Part shown: positions 9,141 to 17,385 of the stretch, piece by piece
How positions within the stretch are numbered: the first letter of the stretch is position 1
How the letters are laid out: the number at the start of each line of letters is the position of its first letter
Assembly (NCBI RefSeq): GCF_014203895.1
Contig: NZ_JACHJY010000008.1
Coordinates: 248,001-312,000, forward strand
Direction: 5' to 3'
From: Streptomyces nymphaeiformis
GTDB lineage: Bacteria; Actinomycetota; Actinomycetes; Streptomycetales; Streptomycetaceae
Length of the DNA: 64,000 bases
The notes under the pieces: model-generated
Told to the model about the DNA's origin: nothing
The model's database searches: none
The model's input: only the letters and a program-made list of their open reading frames with translations
Program-made: the position numbers and the translations under genes

Positions 9141-10289
9141 ATGACCCCCCGTACGCCCGGCCGCACCGCGCGCCGCCCCCTTCGACTGCCGTCCCGGCTC
9201 CCCGTCGACGGGTACGTCCTCGCGCTGCTCGGCACGGTCGCCCTCGCCGCGCTCCTCCCTGCCTCCGGGGCCGCCGCGACCGTCACGGAAGGCGCGTCGA
9301 CCGGGGCCGTCGCCCTGCTCTTCTTCCTCTACGGGGCCCGGCTCTCCACCCGCGAGGCCCTCGACGGCCTCCGGCACTGGCGGCTCCACCTCACCGTCCT
9401 CGGCGCCACCTTCCTGCTCTTCCCGCTGCTCGGACTCGCCGCGCGCGGCCTCGTCCCCGGGGTCCTCACCCCCCAGCTCTACAGCGGCTTCCTCTTCCTC
9501 TGCCTGGTGCCGTCCACCATCCAGTCCTCCATCGCGTTCACCTCGATCGCCCGGGGCAACGTGCCCGCCGCGATCTGCGCCGGCTCGTTCTCCTCGCTCG
9601 CCGGCATCGTCCTCACCCCGCTGCTCGCCGCGCTCCTCCTCGGCAACAGCGCGGGCGGCCTGTCCGCCGACGCGCTCCTGAAGATCGTGCTCCAGCTCCT
9701 CGTGCCGTTCCTGGCCGGGCAGTTCCTGCGCCGCTGGGTCGGAGGATTCCTCCTCCGCCACAAGAAGGTCCTCGGACACGTCGACCGGGGATCGATCCTC
9801 CTCGTCGTCTACACCGCCTTCAGCCAGGGCATGGTCGCCGGCATCTGGCACCTGGTGACCCCCGCCCGGCTCGGTCTGCTGCTCGCCGTCGAGGCCGTGC
9901 TCCTCGCGGTGATGCTGGCCGTGACCTGGTACGGGGCCGGCCGCCTCGGCTTCGACCGGGGCGACCGGATCGCGATCCAGTTCGCCGGCTCCAAGAAGAG
10001 CCTCGCGGCCGGGCTGCCGATGGCGAGCGTCCTCTTCGGCCCGCAGGCCTCCCTCGCGGTGCTCCCGCTGATGCTCTTCCACCAGATGCAGCTGATGGTC
10101 TGCGCGGTCATCGCGAAGCGCCGCGCCGCCGACCCGCAGCCGACGGACGCGCCGGCGACTCCGGAAGCCGTCCGCACCCCCGCGCCTCCGGAAGCCGCAG
10201 GCACACCGGCGGCGTCGGAAGCCGTCCGCACACCCGCGCCTCCGGAAGCCGTCCGCGTCCCCGAGGCCCCGACGCCGGGCGGCCCGTGA
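9141..10289 (+). CDS. Bile acid:sodium symporter-type (SBF) membrane carrier
   Basis: The 382-residue protein has about 9-10 hydrophobic segments between residues 20 and 330. Family-typical stretches include LYSGFLFLCLVPSTIQSS and IQFAGSKKSLAAGLPMA, matching the SBF-like (YfeH/PF13593) branch. Substrates of this branch are mostly unknown organic anions. ATG 9141 follows GTGGAGCCC, a usable ribosome site. The last 55 residues are a Pro/Ala/Glu/Val tail encoded by a 35-base near-perfect DNA repeat. It is divergent from a LysR gene. Confidence 0.88.
   Translation: MTPRTPGRTARRPLRLPSRLPVDGYVLALLGTVALAALLPASGAAATVTEGASTGAVALLFFLYGARLSTREALDGLRHWRLHLTVLGATFLLFPLLGLAARGLVPGVLTPQLYSGFLFLCLVPSTIQSSIAFTSIARGNVPAAICAGSFSSLAGIVLTPLLAALLLGNSAGGLSADALLKIVLQLLVPFLAGQFLRRWVGGFLLRHKKVLGHVDRGSILLVVYTAFSQGMVAGIWHLVTPARLGLLLAVEAVLLAVMLAVTWYGAGRLGFDRGDRIAIQFAGSKKSLAAGLPMASVLFGPQASLAVLPLMLFHQMQLMVCAVIAKRRAADPQPTDAPATPEAVRTPAPPEAAGTPAASEAVRTPAPPEAVRVPEAPTPGGP
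10163..10251. repeat. 35-bp direct repeat encoding the Pro-rich tail of the SBF carrier
   Basis: Copy 1 (10163-10197) and copy 2 (10217-10251) differ at one base. Both start GGAAGCCGTCCGCAC and end CCTCCGGAAGCCG. They are in frame and encode the EAVRTPAPPEA units, so the tail grew by in-frame duplication. Confidence 0.85.
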
Positions 10290-10370
10290 CGCGCGCCCGT
10301 ACGCCCTCCGTCGGCCGGATCACACCCACGGCCCGCCCGTGGTGATCATCCGGGCCGCTACGGTGCTCCC

Positions 10371-10907
10371 ATGCCCGCTCACGATCTGCCCGCACTCGAT
10401 CCCGGCAGCACCGCACTCGTCCTCGTCGACCTGATGGAACGCATCGTCGCGCTGCCCCTCGCCCCCCGCCCCGGCACCGACGTCCTCGACGCCTCCGCGC
10501 GGCTCGCCGACACCTTCAGGGCCGCCGGCGCGCCCGTCGTCCACATCCGCGTCGAGCGGCCGAACGTCGACACCCAGCCGCCCGGCAGCGAACTCGTCCC
10601 CGACCTCGTCCGGGACGGCGACCCCGTCGTCGTCAAGCGCACCATCGGCGGCTTCCAGGACACCGGACTCCACGAGCTGCTCACCGGACTCGGCGCCACC
10701 ACCCTGGTCCTCGGCGGCATCGCCACCAACCTCGGCGTCGAGTCCACCGCGCGCGCCGCCTGCGACCTGGGCTACGACCTCGTCTTCGCCGAGGACGCCA
10801 TGGCCGCCCTCACCGCCGACGAGCACCGGGCCTCCGTCGACCTCGACTTCCCGCGCCTCGGCACGGTCGCCCCGGTCTCCGCGATCACCCTGGACGGCCC
10901 CGAGTGA
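10371..10907 (+). CDS. Isochorismatase-fold hydrolase (YecD-like)
   Basis: The 178-residue protein has the isochorismatase/cysteine-hydrolase fold: Asp20 in LVLVDLMERI and Lys89 in VVVKRTIGGF. The usual nucleophile position, in GIATNLGVESTARAA, holds Gly122 instead of Cys. The same Gly occurs in E. coli YecD and in true isochorismatases, so this is a non-cysteine subgroup rather than a mutation. Substrate unknown. ATG follows a TACGGT -10 box (10359-10364) by 6 bases. The stop overlaps the next gene's start, implying co-translation with the 2Fe-2S protein. Confidence 0.85.
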   Translation: MPAHDLPALDPGSTALVLVDLMERIVALPLAPRPGTDVLDASARLADTFRAAGAPVVHIRVERPNVDTQPPGSELVPDLVRDGDPVVVKRTIGGFQDTGLHELLTGLGATTLVLGGIATNLGVESTARAACDLGYDLVFAEDAMAALTADEHRASVDLDFPRLGTVAPVSAITLDGPE

Positions 10908-11287
10908 CCCCGGTGCCGATACGGTACGGGGCCCGCCCCTGCTCCCTCGTCGTCTGCCGCGGCTGCTGCTGCGGCGACGCCCGCAAGAACCCCGGCACCG
11001 ACCACGCCGGGCAGCTCGCCCGTCTCCGCGAGGCCGCCGCGGCCTCCGGCGGCCGCCTGGCCGTCCGTACGAGCGACTGCCTCGGACCCTGCGCACAGGC
11101 GAACGTCGTCGTGGTCCAGCCCTCCACCGAGGGCCGGCGGCGCGGCGGACGGGCGGCGTGGATCGGCTTCACCCTGGACGAGGACTGCCTCGACGACATC
11201 CTCGCCTGGACGGCCGCGGGCGGCCCCGGCATCGCCCCGCCGCCGGCGACCCTCACCCTCCAGATGATCGACCCGCCGAAGAACTAG
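10904..11287 (+). CDS. Thioredoxin-like 2Fe-2S ferredoxin domain protein
   Basis: The 127-residue protein contains CRGCCCG near residues 18-24 and DCLGPC near 58-63, the Cys pattern of thioredoxin-like [2Fe-2S] ferredoxins. The GTG start overlaps the previous stop by four bases. Its stop overlaps the convergent fdhD stop by three bases. Because fdhD matures formate dehydrogenase, a redox link is possible, but the two are on opposite strands and no dehydrogenase gene is in the window. Confidence 0.82.
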   Translation: MTPVPIRYGARPCSLVVCRGCCCGDARKNPGTDHAGQLARLREAAAASGGRLAVRTSDCLGPCAQANVVVVQPSTEGRRRGGRAAWIGFTLDEDCLDDILAWTAAGGPGIAPPPATLTLQMIDPPKN

Positions 11288-12120
11288 GGCGCCTTCACGT
11301 CGATCCGGTGCTCGCCCGCGTACACGTTCATGTCCGGCCCGCGCAGGAAGCCGACCAGGGTCAGGCCCGTCTCGGCGGCCAGGTCCACGGCGAGCGAGGA
11401 CGGCGCGGACACCGCGGCGAGCACCGGGATCCCCGCCATCACGGCCTTCTGCGCCAGCTCGAACGAGGCCCGCCCCGACACGAGCAGCACCGCCCGCTCC
11501 AGCGGCAGCAGTCCCTCCCGCAGCGCCCGCCCGACCAGCTTGTCCACGGCGTTGTGCCGGCCCACGTCCTCCCGTACGTCGAGCAGCTCGCCGTCCTCCG
11601 TGAACAGCGCCGCCGCGTGCAGCCCGCCGGTCGAGTCGAAGACCTTCTGGGCCTCGCGCAGCCGCACCGGGAGCAGGGACAGCAGCTCCGGGGCGATCCG
11701 CAGCGGGGGAGCGTCGGCGATCGGGAAGCGGGCCGTGGTGCGGACCGCGTCCAGGCTGGCCTTGCCGCACAGCCCGCACGAGGACGTCGTGTAGACGTTC
11801 CGCTCCAGGGAGATGTCCGGGACCTCCACACCGGGGGCCAGCTGCACGTCCACCACGTTGTACGTGTTCCGGCCGTCCTCCGTGGCGCCCGCGCAGTACA
11901 CGATGTTCCGCACGTCCGAGGCCGCCGCCAGGACCCCCTCGCTCACCAGGAACCCCGCCGCGAGCGCGAAGTCGTCGCCCGGCGTGCGCATGGTGATCGC
12001 GATCGGGCGTCCGTTCAGCCGGATCTCCAGCGGCTCCTCCGCCACCAGGGTGTCGGGCCGCGTGTTGACCGCACCGCCCCGGATCCGCAGGACACGCCGT
12101 CGCTCGGTGACCCGTCCCAT
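11284..12120 (-). CDS. fdhD: Formate dehydrogenase accessory sulfurtransferase FdhD
   Basis: The 278-residue protein carries the FdhD signature: EEPLEIRLNG, TPGDDFALAAGFL, the sulfur-relay loop TTSSCGLCGK with Cys115 and Cys118, and DVGRHNAVDKLVG. FdhD passes sulfur from the IscS-type desulfurase to the molybdenum cofactor of formate dehydrogenases in the cytoplasm. ATG 12120 is chosen because homology starts at MGRVTERRRVLRI; the frame is open 47 codons further up without support. No formate dehydrogenase gene lies in the window. Confidence 0.94.
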   Translation of the reverse strand: MGRVTERRRVLRIRGGAVNTRPDTLVAEEPLEIRLNGRPIAITMRTPGDDFALAAGFLVSEGVLAAASDVRNIVYCAGATEDGRNTYNVVDVQLAPGVEVPDISLERNVYTTSSCGLCGKASLDAVRTTARFPIADAPPLRIAPELLSLLPVRLREAQKVFDSTGGLHAAALFTEDGELLDVREDVGRHNAVDKLVGRALREGLLPLERAVLLVSGRASFELAQKAVMAGIPVLAAVSAPSSLAVDLAAETGLTLVGFLRGPDMNVYAGEHRIDVKAP

Positions 12121-12299
12121 CGTGACGCACTCGATTCTCTCCGCGGGAAGGCCGGGAAGGCCCTGACGGCCCCATTCTCCGACACACTCCTCCACCGAAC
12201 GCACGTCCGGGGTCAGGCGGGGGAGCCGTGCCCCGCCCGGGGCCTTGTCACGGTCGGCCAAGTGGTACGGGGGAATGTTGGTGGTTTACGTCACCTGTT

Positions 12300-12309
12300 A
12301 CTGATCAGT
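12300..12309. promoter_or_regulatory. Palindrome upstream of the KAS III gene
   Basis: ACTGATCAGT is a perfect 10-base palindrome in the 246-base gap between fdhD and the KAS III gene, 58 bases before the ATG. I see no other convincing element or gene in this gap. It may be an operator, but the element is short. Confidence 0.3.
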
Positions 12310-12366
12310 CGCTGACAACACTGGGACCTCCTGCCGGACGAACGAACCACCTAGGGGGTCCCGAGA

Positions 12367-13311
12367 ATGACGGGCACTCGCATCGCCGCGCTCGGGCACT
12401 ACCAGCCCGCCAAGGTGCTGACCAACCACGACCTGGCGGAGCTGGTCGACACGAGCGACGAGTGGATCCTCAGCCGGGTCGGCATCCGCACCCGGCACGT
12501 CGCCGGACCCGACGAGCCCGTCGACGAGCTCGCCGCCCACGCGGCCGGCAAGGCCCTCGCCCACGCCGGCCTCACCCCCGGCGACATCGACCTCGTCCTC
12601 GTCGCCACCTCCACCGCGATCGACCGCTCGCCCAACACCGCCGCCCGGGTCGCCGCCCGCCTCGGCATGGGCTCGCCCGCCACCATGGACCTCAACGTGG
12701 TCTGTGCCGGCTTCACCCACGCGCTCGCCACCGCCGACCACGCGGTCCGGGCCGGAGCGGCCCGCCGCGCCCTCGTCATCGGCGCCGACAAGATGACCGA
12801 GATCACCGACTGGACCGACCGCACCACCTGCGTCCTCACGGGTGACGGGGCCGGCGCCGCGATCGTCGAGGCCGTCGAGACCGACACGGGCGCCATCGGC
12901 CCGGTCCTGTGGGGCTCGGTCCCGGAGATGGGCAACGCCGTCCGCATCGAGGGCACCCCGCCCCGCTTCGCCCAGGAGGGCCAGTCCGTCTACCGCTGGG
13001 CCACCCAGCAGCTGCCCGCGCTCGCCCGGCAGACCTGCGAGCGCTCCGGCATCGCCCCCGAGGACCTCGCGGGCGTCGTCCTCCACCAGGCCAACCTGCG
13101 GATCATCGAGCCGCTCGCCGCGAAGATCGGTGCCGTCAACGCCGTCGTCGCCCGCGACGTCGTCGACTCCGGCAACACCTCGGCCGCCTCCATCCCGCTC
13201 GCCCTGGCCAAGCTGGTCGAACGCGGCGAACTCCCCTCCGGCGCCCCGGTCCTCCTCTTCGGCTTCGGCGGCAACCTCTCGTACGCCGGACAGGTCGTCC
13301 GCGTCCCGTAG
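12367..13311 (+). CDS. 3-oxoacyl-ACP synthase III family protein (KAS III)
   Basis: The 314-residue protein has the full KAS III triad: Cys113 in NVVCAGF, His240 in VVLHQANLRI and Asn270 in SGNTSAAS. It also has the N-terminal DTSDEWILSRVGIRTRH stretch. KAS III condenses acyl-CoA with malonyl-ACP to start fatty acid or polyketide chains. There are no fab genes around it, so it is probably an accessory paralogue rather than the housekeeping FabH. An AGGGGG stretch lies about 10 bases before the ATG. Confidence 0.9.
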   Translation: MTGTRIAALGHYQPAKVLTNHDLAELVDTSDEWILSRVGIRTRHVAGPDEPVDELAAHAAGKALAHAGLTPGDIDLVLVATSTAIDRSPNTAARVAARLGMGSPATMDLNVVCAGFTHALATADHAVRAGAARRALVIGADKMTEITDWTDRTTCVLTGDGAGAAIVEAVETDTGAIGPVLWGSVPEMGNAVRIEGTPPRFAQEGQSVYRWATQQLPALARQTCERSGIAPEDLAGVVLHQANLRIIEPLAAKIGAVNAVVARDVVDSGNTSAASIPLALAKLVERGELPSGAPVLLFGFGGNLSYAGQVVRVP

Positions 13312-13342
13312 TCCTCAGGGCCGCCGTGCCCCGTTCGGCGGA

Positions 13343-13367
13343 GCCCCCGTGGCGGCGCGCCGGGGGC
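13343..13367 (+). terminator. Hairpin after the KAS III gene
   Basis: GCCCCCG (13343-13349) pairs with CGGGGGC (13361-13367) over an 11-base loop, 32 bases past the KAS III stop and before the surface-protein gene. Confidence 0.45.
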
Positions 13368-13456
13368 GGACCTAGCTTCGATCGCGGTGGGGGTCGTCCC
13401 CTACCGGACACGGAATCGCTCCGCGTCCGGGCCCCCGCCCGATCTGGAGGACCGCC

Positions 13457-14008
13457 ATGCGCGCGATACGTGCCGCTTCCGCCGCCCTGCTCAGCGCCAT
13501 CGCCGTCGTGTCGGTCGCGCCCCTGGCCCTGGCCGACGACGGCAACCACGACATCACGTCGTTCGGCTTCTCCGTCACCCCCGCGACGATCGCCCCCGGC
13601 GGCACCGTCACCCTGACGTCCGAAGGCTGCGAAGTGCCCTCCGTGACCGTCACCTCCACCGTGTTCGAGACCGTGACCCTCAACGAGGGCCGCCCCGGCA
13701 CCGCGACCGTGGACGTCGACGCCAAGGCCGGCAGCCAGGTCGAGATCACCTTCGACTGCAAGGGCGAGCGCGGCACCACCCGGCTCACCATCGCCGGTGA
13801 CACCGGCGGGAACACCGGGCACGACACCGGCACCGGCACGCACACCGGAGCCACCAAGGGCGTCAAGGCCGGCTACGGCACCGCCGCCGCCGGCACGGAC
13901 CCCGCCGGGCTCGGCGCCACCGAGGTGGTCACGGGCGTCCTGCTCATCGCCGGAGCACTCGGCGCCGCCGTCGTGCTCACCCGCCGCCGCGCCGACGGCC
14001 GCGCCTGA
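13457..14008 (+). CDS. Secreted, membrane-anchored surface protein
   Basis: The 183-residue protein has a Sec signal peptide (about residues 1-26, ending LALA-DD). A beta-rich region follows with two Cys residues likely forming a disulfide (EGC and DCKG). Then come a Gly/Thr linker (GNTGHDTGTGTHTG), a hydrophobic anchor near residue 155 and a TRRRADGRA tail. This is the layout of a sortase substrate, and a class F sortase gene follows, but no LPXTG-type motif is present; LGATE sits where one would be expected. It could simply be a single-pass membrane protein. No enzymatic motif seen. Confidence 0.75.
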   Translation: MRAIRAASAALLSAIAVVSVAPLALADDGNHDITSFGFSVTPATIAPGGTVTLTSEGCEVPSVTVTSTVFETVTLNEGRPGTATVDVDAKAGSQVEITFDCKGERGTTRLTIAGDTGGNTGHDTGTGTHTGATKGVKAGYGTAAAGTDPAGLGATEVVTGVLLIAGALGAAVVLTRRRADGRA

Positions 14009-14012
14009 AACG

Positions 14013-14053
14013 GCCCCTCCGCCCCGGTGTGACGAGGTCCGGGGCGGAGGGGC
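14013..14053 (+). terminator. Perfect 15-bp hairpin between surface protein and sortase
   Basis: GCCCCTCCGCCCCGG (14013-14027) pairs base-for-base with CCGGGGCGGAGGGGC (14039-14053) over an 11-base loop, starting four bases after the surface-protein stop. It should terminate or attenuate transcription into the sortase gene. Confidence 0.75.
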
Positions 14054-14087
14054 GCCAACACGTGCGGAACGCCAACACGTGCGGAAC
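14054..14087. repeat. 17-bp tandem duplication containing CACGTG
   Basis: GCCAACACGTGCGGAAC occurs twice back to back (14054-14070 and 14071-14087), each copy holding the CACGTG palindrome. It lies directly between the hairpin and the ribosome-binding site of the sortase gene, where a regulator or RNA structure could act. Confidence 0.7.
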
Positions 14088-14103
14088 ACGGAGGAGGGCG
14101 GAC

Positions 14104-14823
14104 GTGGGGCGGTCGGACGGCACGGACAGCGCGCGGGACGCCGAACGCCCGCAGCACGCCGGCACCGGCACCGGACGGCGCGGCGCCTGGGGCGTCATCG
14201 CCGTCGTCCTCCTCATCGGCGTGCACCTCGTGCGCGGCGGTACGGGGGCGTCCGGGGCCGACGGCCCGCCGCAGCCCCTCGCCGCGGCCGCCCCCGACGG
14301 GATCCGCGCCGGCCTCGCCGCGCTCGCCCCCGTGCCCGTACCCGCTCCGCTGCCCGCCTCGCCCCCCGTGCGGGTCCGCGTCCCCGCCGTCCGCATCGAC
14401 GCGCCGCTCACCGAGGTCGGGGTCGACGCCGACGGCTGGATCGAGGCCCCGCCGCCCGAGGACGACCGGCTCGCGGGCTGGTTCACCGGCGCGGTCACCC
14501 CCGGCGAGCGCGGCACGGCCGTCGTCGTCGGCCATGTCGACACCCCGAACGGGAGGGCCGTCTTCTACGACCTCGGCGCCCTCGCCAAGGGCCACCGCGT
14601 CGAGATCGTCCGCCGCGACGGCACGACCGCCGTCTTCACGGTGTACGGGGTCGAGGTCGTCCCCAAGGAGGGCTTCCCCGCCGAGCGGGTCTACGGCGAC
14701 TCGGGCGTCCCCGAGCTACGGTTGATCACCTGCGGCGGCACCTTCACCGAGGAGGGCGGCTACGCGGGCAACGTGGTGGTCTCGGCCCGCCTGGTCGAGG
14801 TGCGCAGGCCGTCCACGACCTGA
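14104..14823 (+). CDS. Class F sortase
   Basis: The 239-residue protein has one N-terminal membrane anchor (residues 28-43) and the class F sortase core: catalytic His144 in VVVGHVDTPNG and Cys210 in LRLITCGGTF. Sortases join surface proteins to peptidoglycan or to each other outside the cell. The GTG at 14104 is chosen because GGAGGAG (14090-14096) lies 7 bases upstream; an in-frame GTG at 14029 sits inside the hairpin and lacks such a site. The preceding gene is its probable partner. Confidence 0.9.
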   Translation: MGRSDGTDSARDAERPQHAGTGTGRRGAWGVIAVVLLIGVHLVRGGTGASGADGPPQPLAAAAPDGIRAGLAALAPVPVPAPLPASPPVRVRVPAVRIDAPLTEVGVDADGWIEAPPPEDDRLAGWFTGAVTPGERGTAVVVGHVDTPNGRAVFYDLGALAKGHRVEIVRRDGTTAVFTVYGVEVVPKEGFPAERVYGDSGVPELRLITCGGTFTEEGGYAGNVVVSARLVEVRRPSTT

Positions 14824-14978
14824 CGGACTCCCGCCGGGGGATTGGCCTGGACCGCGCCGGGGTCGTCAAGGTGGCCCCACGGAGCCGGCGTCGGGGGGCG
14901 CCGGGCTCCCACCCACTGACCACGGGAAACGCTGGTGAAAGGCACCTCGAACCCCTGGTAGAGTTATCTCTGTCGCCG

Positions 14979-14992
14979 CGGGGGAAACCCCG
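14979..14992 (+). other. GNRA-capped hairpin in the tRNA leader
   Basis: CGGGG (14979-14983), GAAA, CCCCG (14988-14992) forms a small stem with a GNRA tetraloop, 18 bases before the mature tRNA 5' end. A possible -10 box, TAGAGT, is at 14959-14964, so the hairpin would be in the RNA removed by RNase P. Confidence 0.4.
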
Positions 14993-15010
14993 GAACGACA
15001 ATCACACCTA

Positions 15011-15098
15011 GTCCGGGTGGCGGAATGGCAGACGCGCTAGCTTGAGGTGCTAGTGCCCTTTATCGGGCGTGGGGGTTCAAGTCCCCCCTCGGACACCA
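15011..15098 (+). tRNA. tRNA-Leu (GAG anticodon), CCA encoded
   Basis: Acceptor arms GTCCGGG and CTCGGAC pair with one G-U. The anticodon stem CTAGC/GCTAG encloses the loop TTGAGGT, giving anticodon GAG, which reads CUC/CUU leucine codons. A long variable arm (TGCCCTTTATCGGGCG) and the T arm GGGGGTTCAAGTCCCCC confirm a class II tRNA-Leu. The 3' CCA is encoded (15096-15098). Confidence 0.97.
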
Positions 15099-15100
15099 CA

Positions 15101-15137
15101 CGAAGTGCCGGTCGATCTCGAATCGACCGGCACTTCG
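15101..15137 (+). terminator. 16-bp terminator hairpin after tRNA-Leu
   Basis: CGAAGTGCCGGTCGAT (15101-15116) pairs perfectly with ATCGACCGGCACTTCG (15122-15137) around a 5-base loop, three bases after the tRNA. Confidence 0.85.
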
Positions 15138-15198
15138 CGTTTCCCTCCGGGAGGCATCGCCCGAGGTCACGGCCACGACCGACGCCTATCCTGTGGGG

Positions 15199-15552
15199 GT
15201 GAACGAGAACCTTCCTCCTTGCCCCGAATGCTCCTGCGAATACACCTACGAGATGAACGATCTCGTGGTGTGCCCGGAATGCGCCCACGAATGGGTCCCC
15301 TCCGAGGGGGTCGTCGCCGACGCCCCCGGTGAACGTGTCATCAAGGACGCCGTCGGCAACGTGCTGAACGACGGCGACACCGTGACGGTCGTGAAGGCCC
15401 TCAAGGTCAAGGGCAACCCCTCCGGCATCAAGGCCGGCACCAAGGTCCGCAACATCCGCCTCGTCGACGGCGTGGACGGCCACGACATCGACTGCCGCAT
15501 CGACGGCTTCGGCGCCATGCAGCTCAAGTCGAGCGTCGTCAAGAAGGCCTGA
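15199..15552 (+). CDS. YjdM/PhnA-type zinc-ribbon protein
   Basis: The 117-residue protein starts with a zinc ribbon (CPEC near residue 8, CPEC again near residue 26) followed by the KOW-like PhnA domain (VKDAVGNVLNDGDTVTVVKALKVKG-type strand order). The family was named alkylphosphonate uptake protein but its function is unsettled. The start is GTG 15199 rather than GTG 15193: a TATCCT -10 box at 15187-15192 would put transcription start at or after 15199, making a leaderless mRNA. Monocistronic; no phosphonate genes nearby. Confidence 0.9.
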   Translation: MNENLPPCPECSCEYTYEMNDLVVCPECAHEWVPSEGVVADAPGERVIKDAVGNVLNDGDTVTVVKALKVKGNPSGIKAGTKVRNIRLVDGVDGHDIDCRIDGFGAMQLKSSVVKKA

Positions 15553-15687
15553 CCGCAGCGGGTCCCGTCGGGTGGTCACGCAGGAACCGCTGACCCGCGC
15601 GTACGCCGACCGCGTTCTGGCCGCGCTCTTCGCCGGGACGGGACCGCGACCGTGACGTGAGAACCGCGCACGGGGTCTCGGGCGGGG

Positions 15688-16404
15688 TCACCCGGAGCCT
15701 TTTCGCGCCACGACCAGCCGGCAGCGCGGGCTGCCGTCCTCCCGGCGGCCCAGGGGTTCGACCGGGACGAGGGTGACGTCGAAGCCCGCGTGCTCCAGGC
15801 GGGCGCGGACGTCCGCGAGGCGGAAGGTGCGGTAGTACATGACGAACGGCGGGCGCCAGACGGCGTTCCTGACGCGCATCGCCGCGTCGAAGCCCCACAG
15901 GGTCCAGTAGAGGCGGGAGCCGACCGGCGGCGGGGCGGGGAGCGGGAAGGCGAAGGTGCCGCCCGGCCGCAGGGCGCCGTGGACCTGGGCGAAGAGGGCG
16001 CGCTGGTCGTCCGGGAGGAAGTGGCCGAAGGCGCCGAAGCTGACCGCCAGGTCGAAGGCGGACGCGAAGGGCAGGGCCAGGGCGTCGGCGCGGACCAGGT
16101 CGGCGGTCGGGTGGGCGCCGCGGGCCCGGGCCAGCATGCCCGTACTGAAGTCGACGCCCGCGATCCGGCCCGCGCAGACCGAGCGGAGCACGCCGAGGCC
16201 GGCGCCGGTCCCGCAGCAGACGTCGAGGCCGGAGTCGAAGGGGCCGAGGCCCTCCAGGGTGTCGGCGACGGCGGCGAGGAGACGGTCGGAGGTGCGGAAG
16301 GGGGTCGCGTCGAACTTGGTCGCGAGCAGGTCGTAGCCGTGCTCGACCGAGGAGAGGGCCTGGACGGTCAGCTCGCGGAGGCTGGGACCCTGCGGGGTGA
16401 ACAT
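15688..16404 (-). CDS. Class I SAM-dependent methyltransferase
   Basis: The 238-residue protein contains SAM motif I as GLDVCCGTGAGLG near residue 60, the acidic loop AGVDFSTGML, and FDLAVSFGAFGHFL as motif IV, with a strongly hydrophobic PGGTFAF strand. These fit UbiE/MenG-like methyltransferases; the substrate is not predictable. ATG 16404 is preceded by a TAGGCT -10 box on its strand (16412-16417) seven bases away, so the mRNA is probably leaderless. Confidence 0.87.
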   Translation of the reverse strand: MFTPQGPSLRELTVQALSSVEHGYDLLATKFDATPFRTSDRLLAAVADTLEGLGPFDSGLDVCCGTGAGLGVLRSVCAGRIAGVDFSTGMLARARGAHPTADLVRADALALPFASAFDLAVSFGAFGHFLPDDQRALFAQVHGALRPGGTFAFPLPAPPPVGSRLYWTLWGFDAAMRVRNAVWRPPFVMYYRTFRLADVRARLEHAGFDVTLVPVEPLGRREDGSPRCRLVVARKGSG

Positions 16405-16438
16405 GGCACCGAGCCTAGGGCGTCGGCGGCCCTGCGCG

Positions 16439-16903
16439 TCAGAGCGTGGTGCTCACCGGCGGGGCCGACCAGGACGGCGCGATGCCCGTCAGCTGGCAGA
16501 CGAGGAGGTAGAGGGGGATCGGCGGCGTGTACGGGGAGGTGCCGTCGGGGTGGTGGATGAGACGCGGACCGCGGTCCGGGATCTCGGCGCCGCGCGCGTA
16601 GCAGGCGGGCAGCGGCCAGGTGACCTCGTGGTCGGAGCCGGCGGGGACCAGCCACCACCACCAGTCGGAGTCGGCGTAGACGCAGCCCTTGGCGGGGAGG
16701 CGGGAGAGGATCTTGAAGCCGAAGCGGGCGGGGACGCCGACGGCGTCGCAGCCGAGGCCGGTGTGCAGCCCGACGGGCACGGAGAGTCGGGTGGCGCCGA
16801 GCTCGTGCGCGCCCCGGGGGGACTCCGGCGAGCGGCGCGGGGCCGGTACGGAGGCTTCGAAGGGCCTGAAGGCCCGCGGGAGGATGCGCATCGACCTCAG
16901 CAC
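16439..16903 (-). CDS. Conserved Streptomyces protein of unknown function (Trp-rich)
   Basis: This is a 154-residue soluble protein with an unusual run of four tryptophans (DSDWWWWLVPAGSDH near residue 79) and a C-terminal PYTPPIPLYLLVCQLTG segment. I do not recognise a catalytic motif. It follows the ATPase gene of the XRE/DUF397 module, overlapping it by seven bases if GTG 16903 is the start; an ATG at 16891 behind GAGG is an alternative. Tight linkage suggests it belongs to that module. Confidence 0.7.
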   Translation of the reverse strand: MLRSMRILPRAFRPFEASVPAPRRSPESPRGAHELGATRLSVPVGLHTGLGCDAVGVPARFGFKILSRLPAKGCVYADSDWWWWLVPAGSDHEVTWPLPACYARGAEIPDRGPRLIHHPDGTSPYTPPIPLYLLVCQLTGIAPSWSAPPVSTTL

Positions 16904-17385
16904 GGTTCCCCCATGCCGTGGGCGAGTTCCGCCCAGACGACCTGCGCCGTGCCGAGGCCCGTGCGGTCGGCGCCCCAGGCGGTGCAGAGCGCGTCGACGA
17001 TGAGGAGTCCGCGGCCGCGTTCCTCCTCGCCGCAGTCGCGTATCCGCGGTCCGGCGGGGCCGCCCTCGTCGCGTACGGCTATCCGCAGGGTGTCCTCGCC
17101 CTCGCGGAGTTCGCAGACGACACGGCCGCTCGCGGTGTGCACGACGGCGTTGGTGACGAGCTCGGAGACGACCAGGGCGACGGTGTCGCGTATCTCGGGG
17201 CCGCAGCCCCAGAGGATGAGCCGCTCCTCCGCGAGCCTGCGGGCGCGGGCGACCGAGGAGGTCAGGGCCGGGAGCTCGAAGGCGAAACGCCGGACGGGAT
17301 CGGTGTGCTGCGGTGGGCGCTGGGCCATGACCCGAGGGGCTGCAGGACTCATGAGACCTGAGGGCTGCGCGTTACCAGAAGCCAC
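16897..17385 (-). CDS. Anti-sigma-factor-like ATP-binding protein (HATPase_c)
   Basis: The 162-residue protein is a GHKL-type serine kinase/ATPase domain alone. It has the N-box VVSELVTNAVVH, the G1 box VRDEGG and the G2-like GRGLLIVDAL. Such proteins resemble RsbW/SpoIIAB anti-sigma factors and regularly accompany XRE/DUF397 genes in Streptomyces. GTG 17385 is chosen because GAGGA lies about 8 bases upstream; the frame continues further without support. It is divergent from the XRE gene across an operator-like palindrome. Confidence 0.85.
   Translation of the reverse strand: MASGNAQPSGLMSPAAPRVMAQRPPQHTDPVRRFAFELPALTSSVARARRLAEERLILWGCGPEIRDTVALVVSELVTNAVVHTASGRVVCELREGEDTLRIAVRDEGGPAGPRIRDCGEEERGRGLLIVDALCTAWGADRTGLGTAQVVWAELAHGMGEPC

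Noticed and set aside
10371..10907. Loss of the catalytic Cys in the isochorismatase-fold protein
   Set aside because: The Gly at this position is normal in the YecD-like branch and in true isochorismatases, so it is not a defect or novelty.
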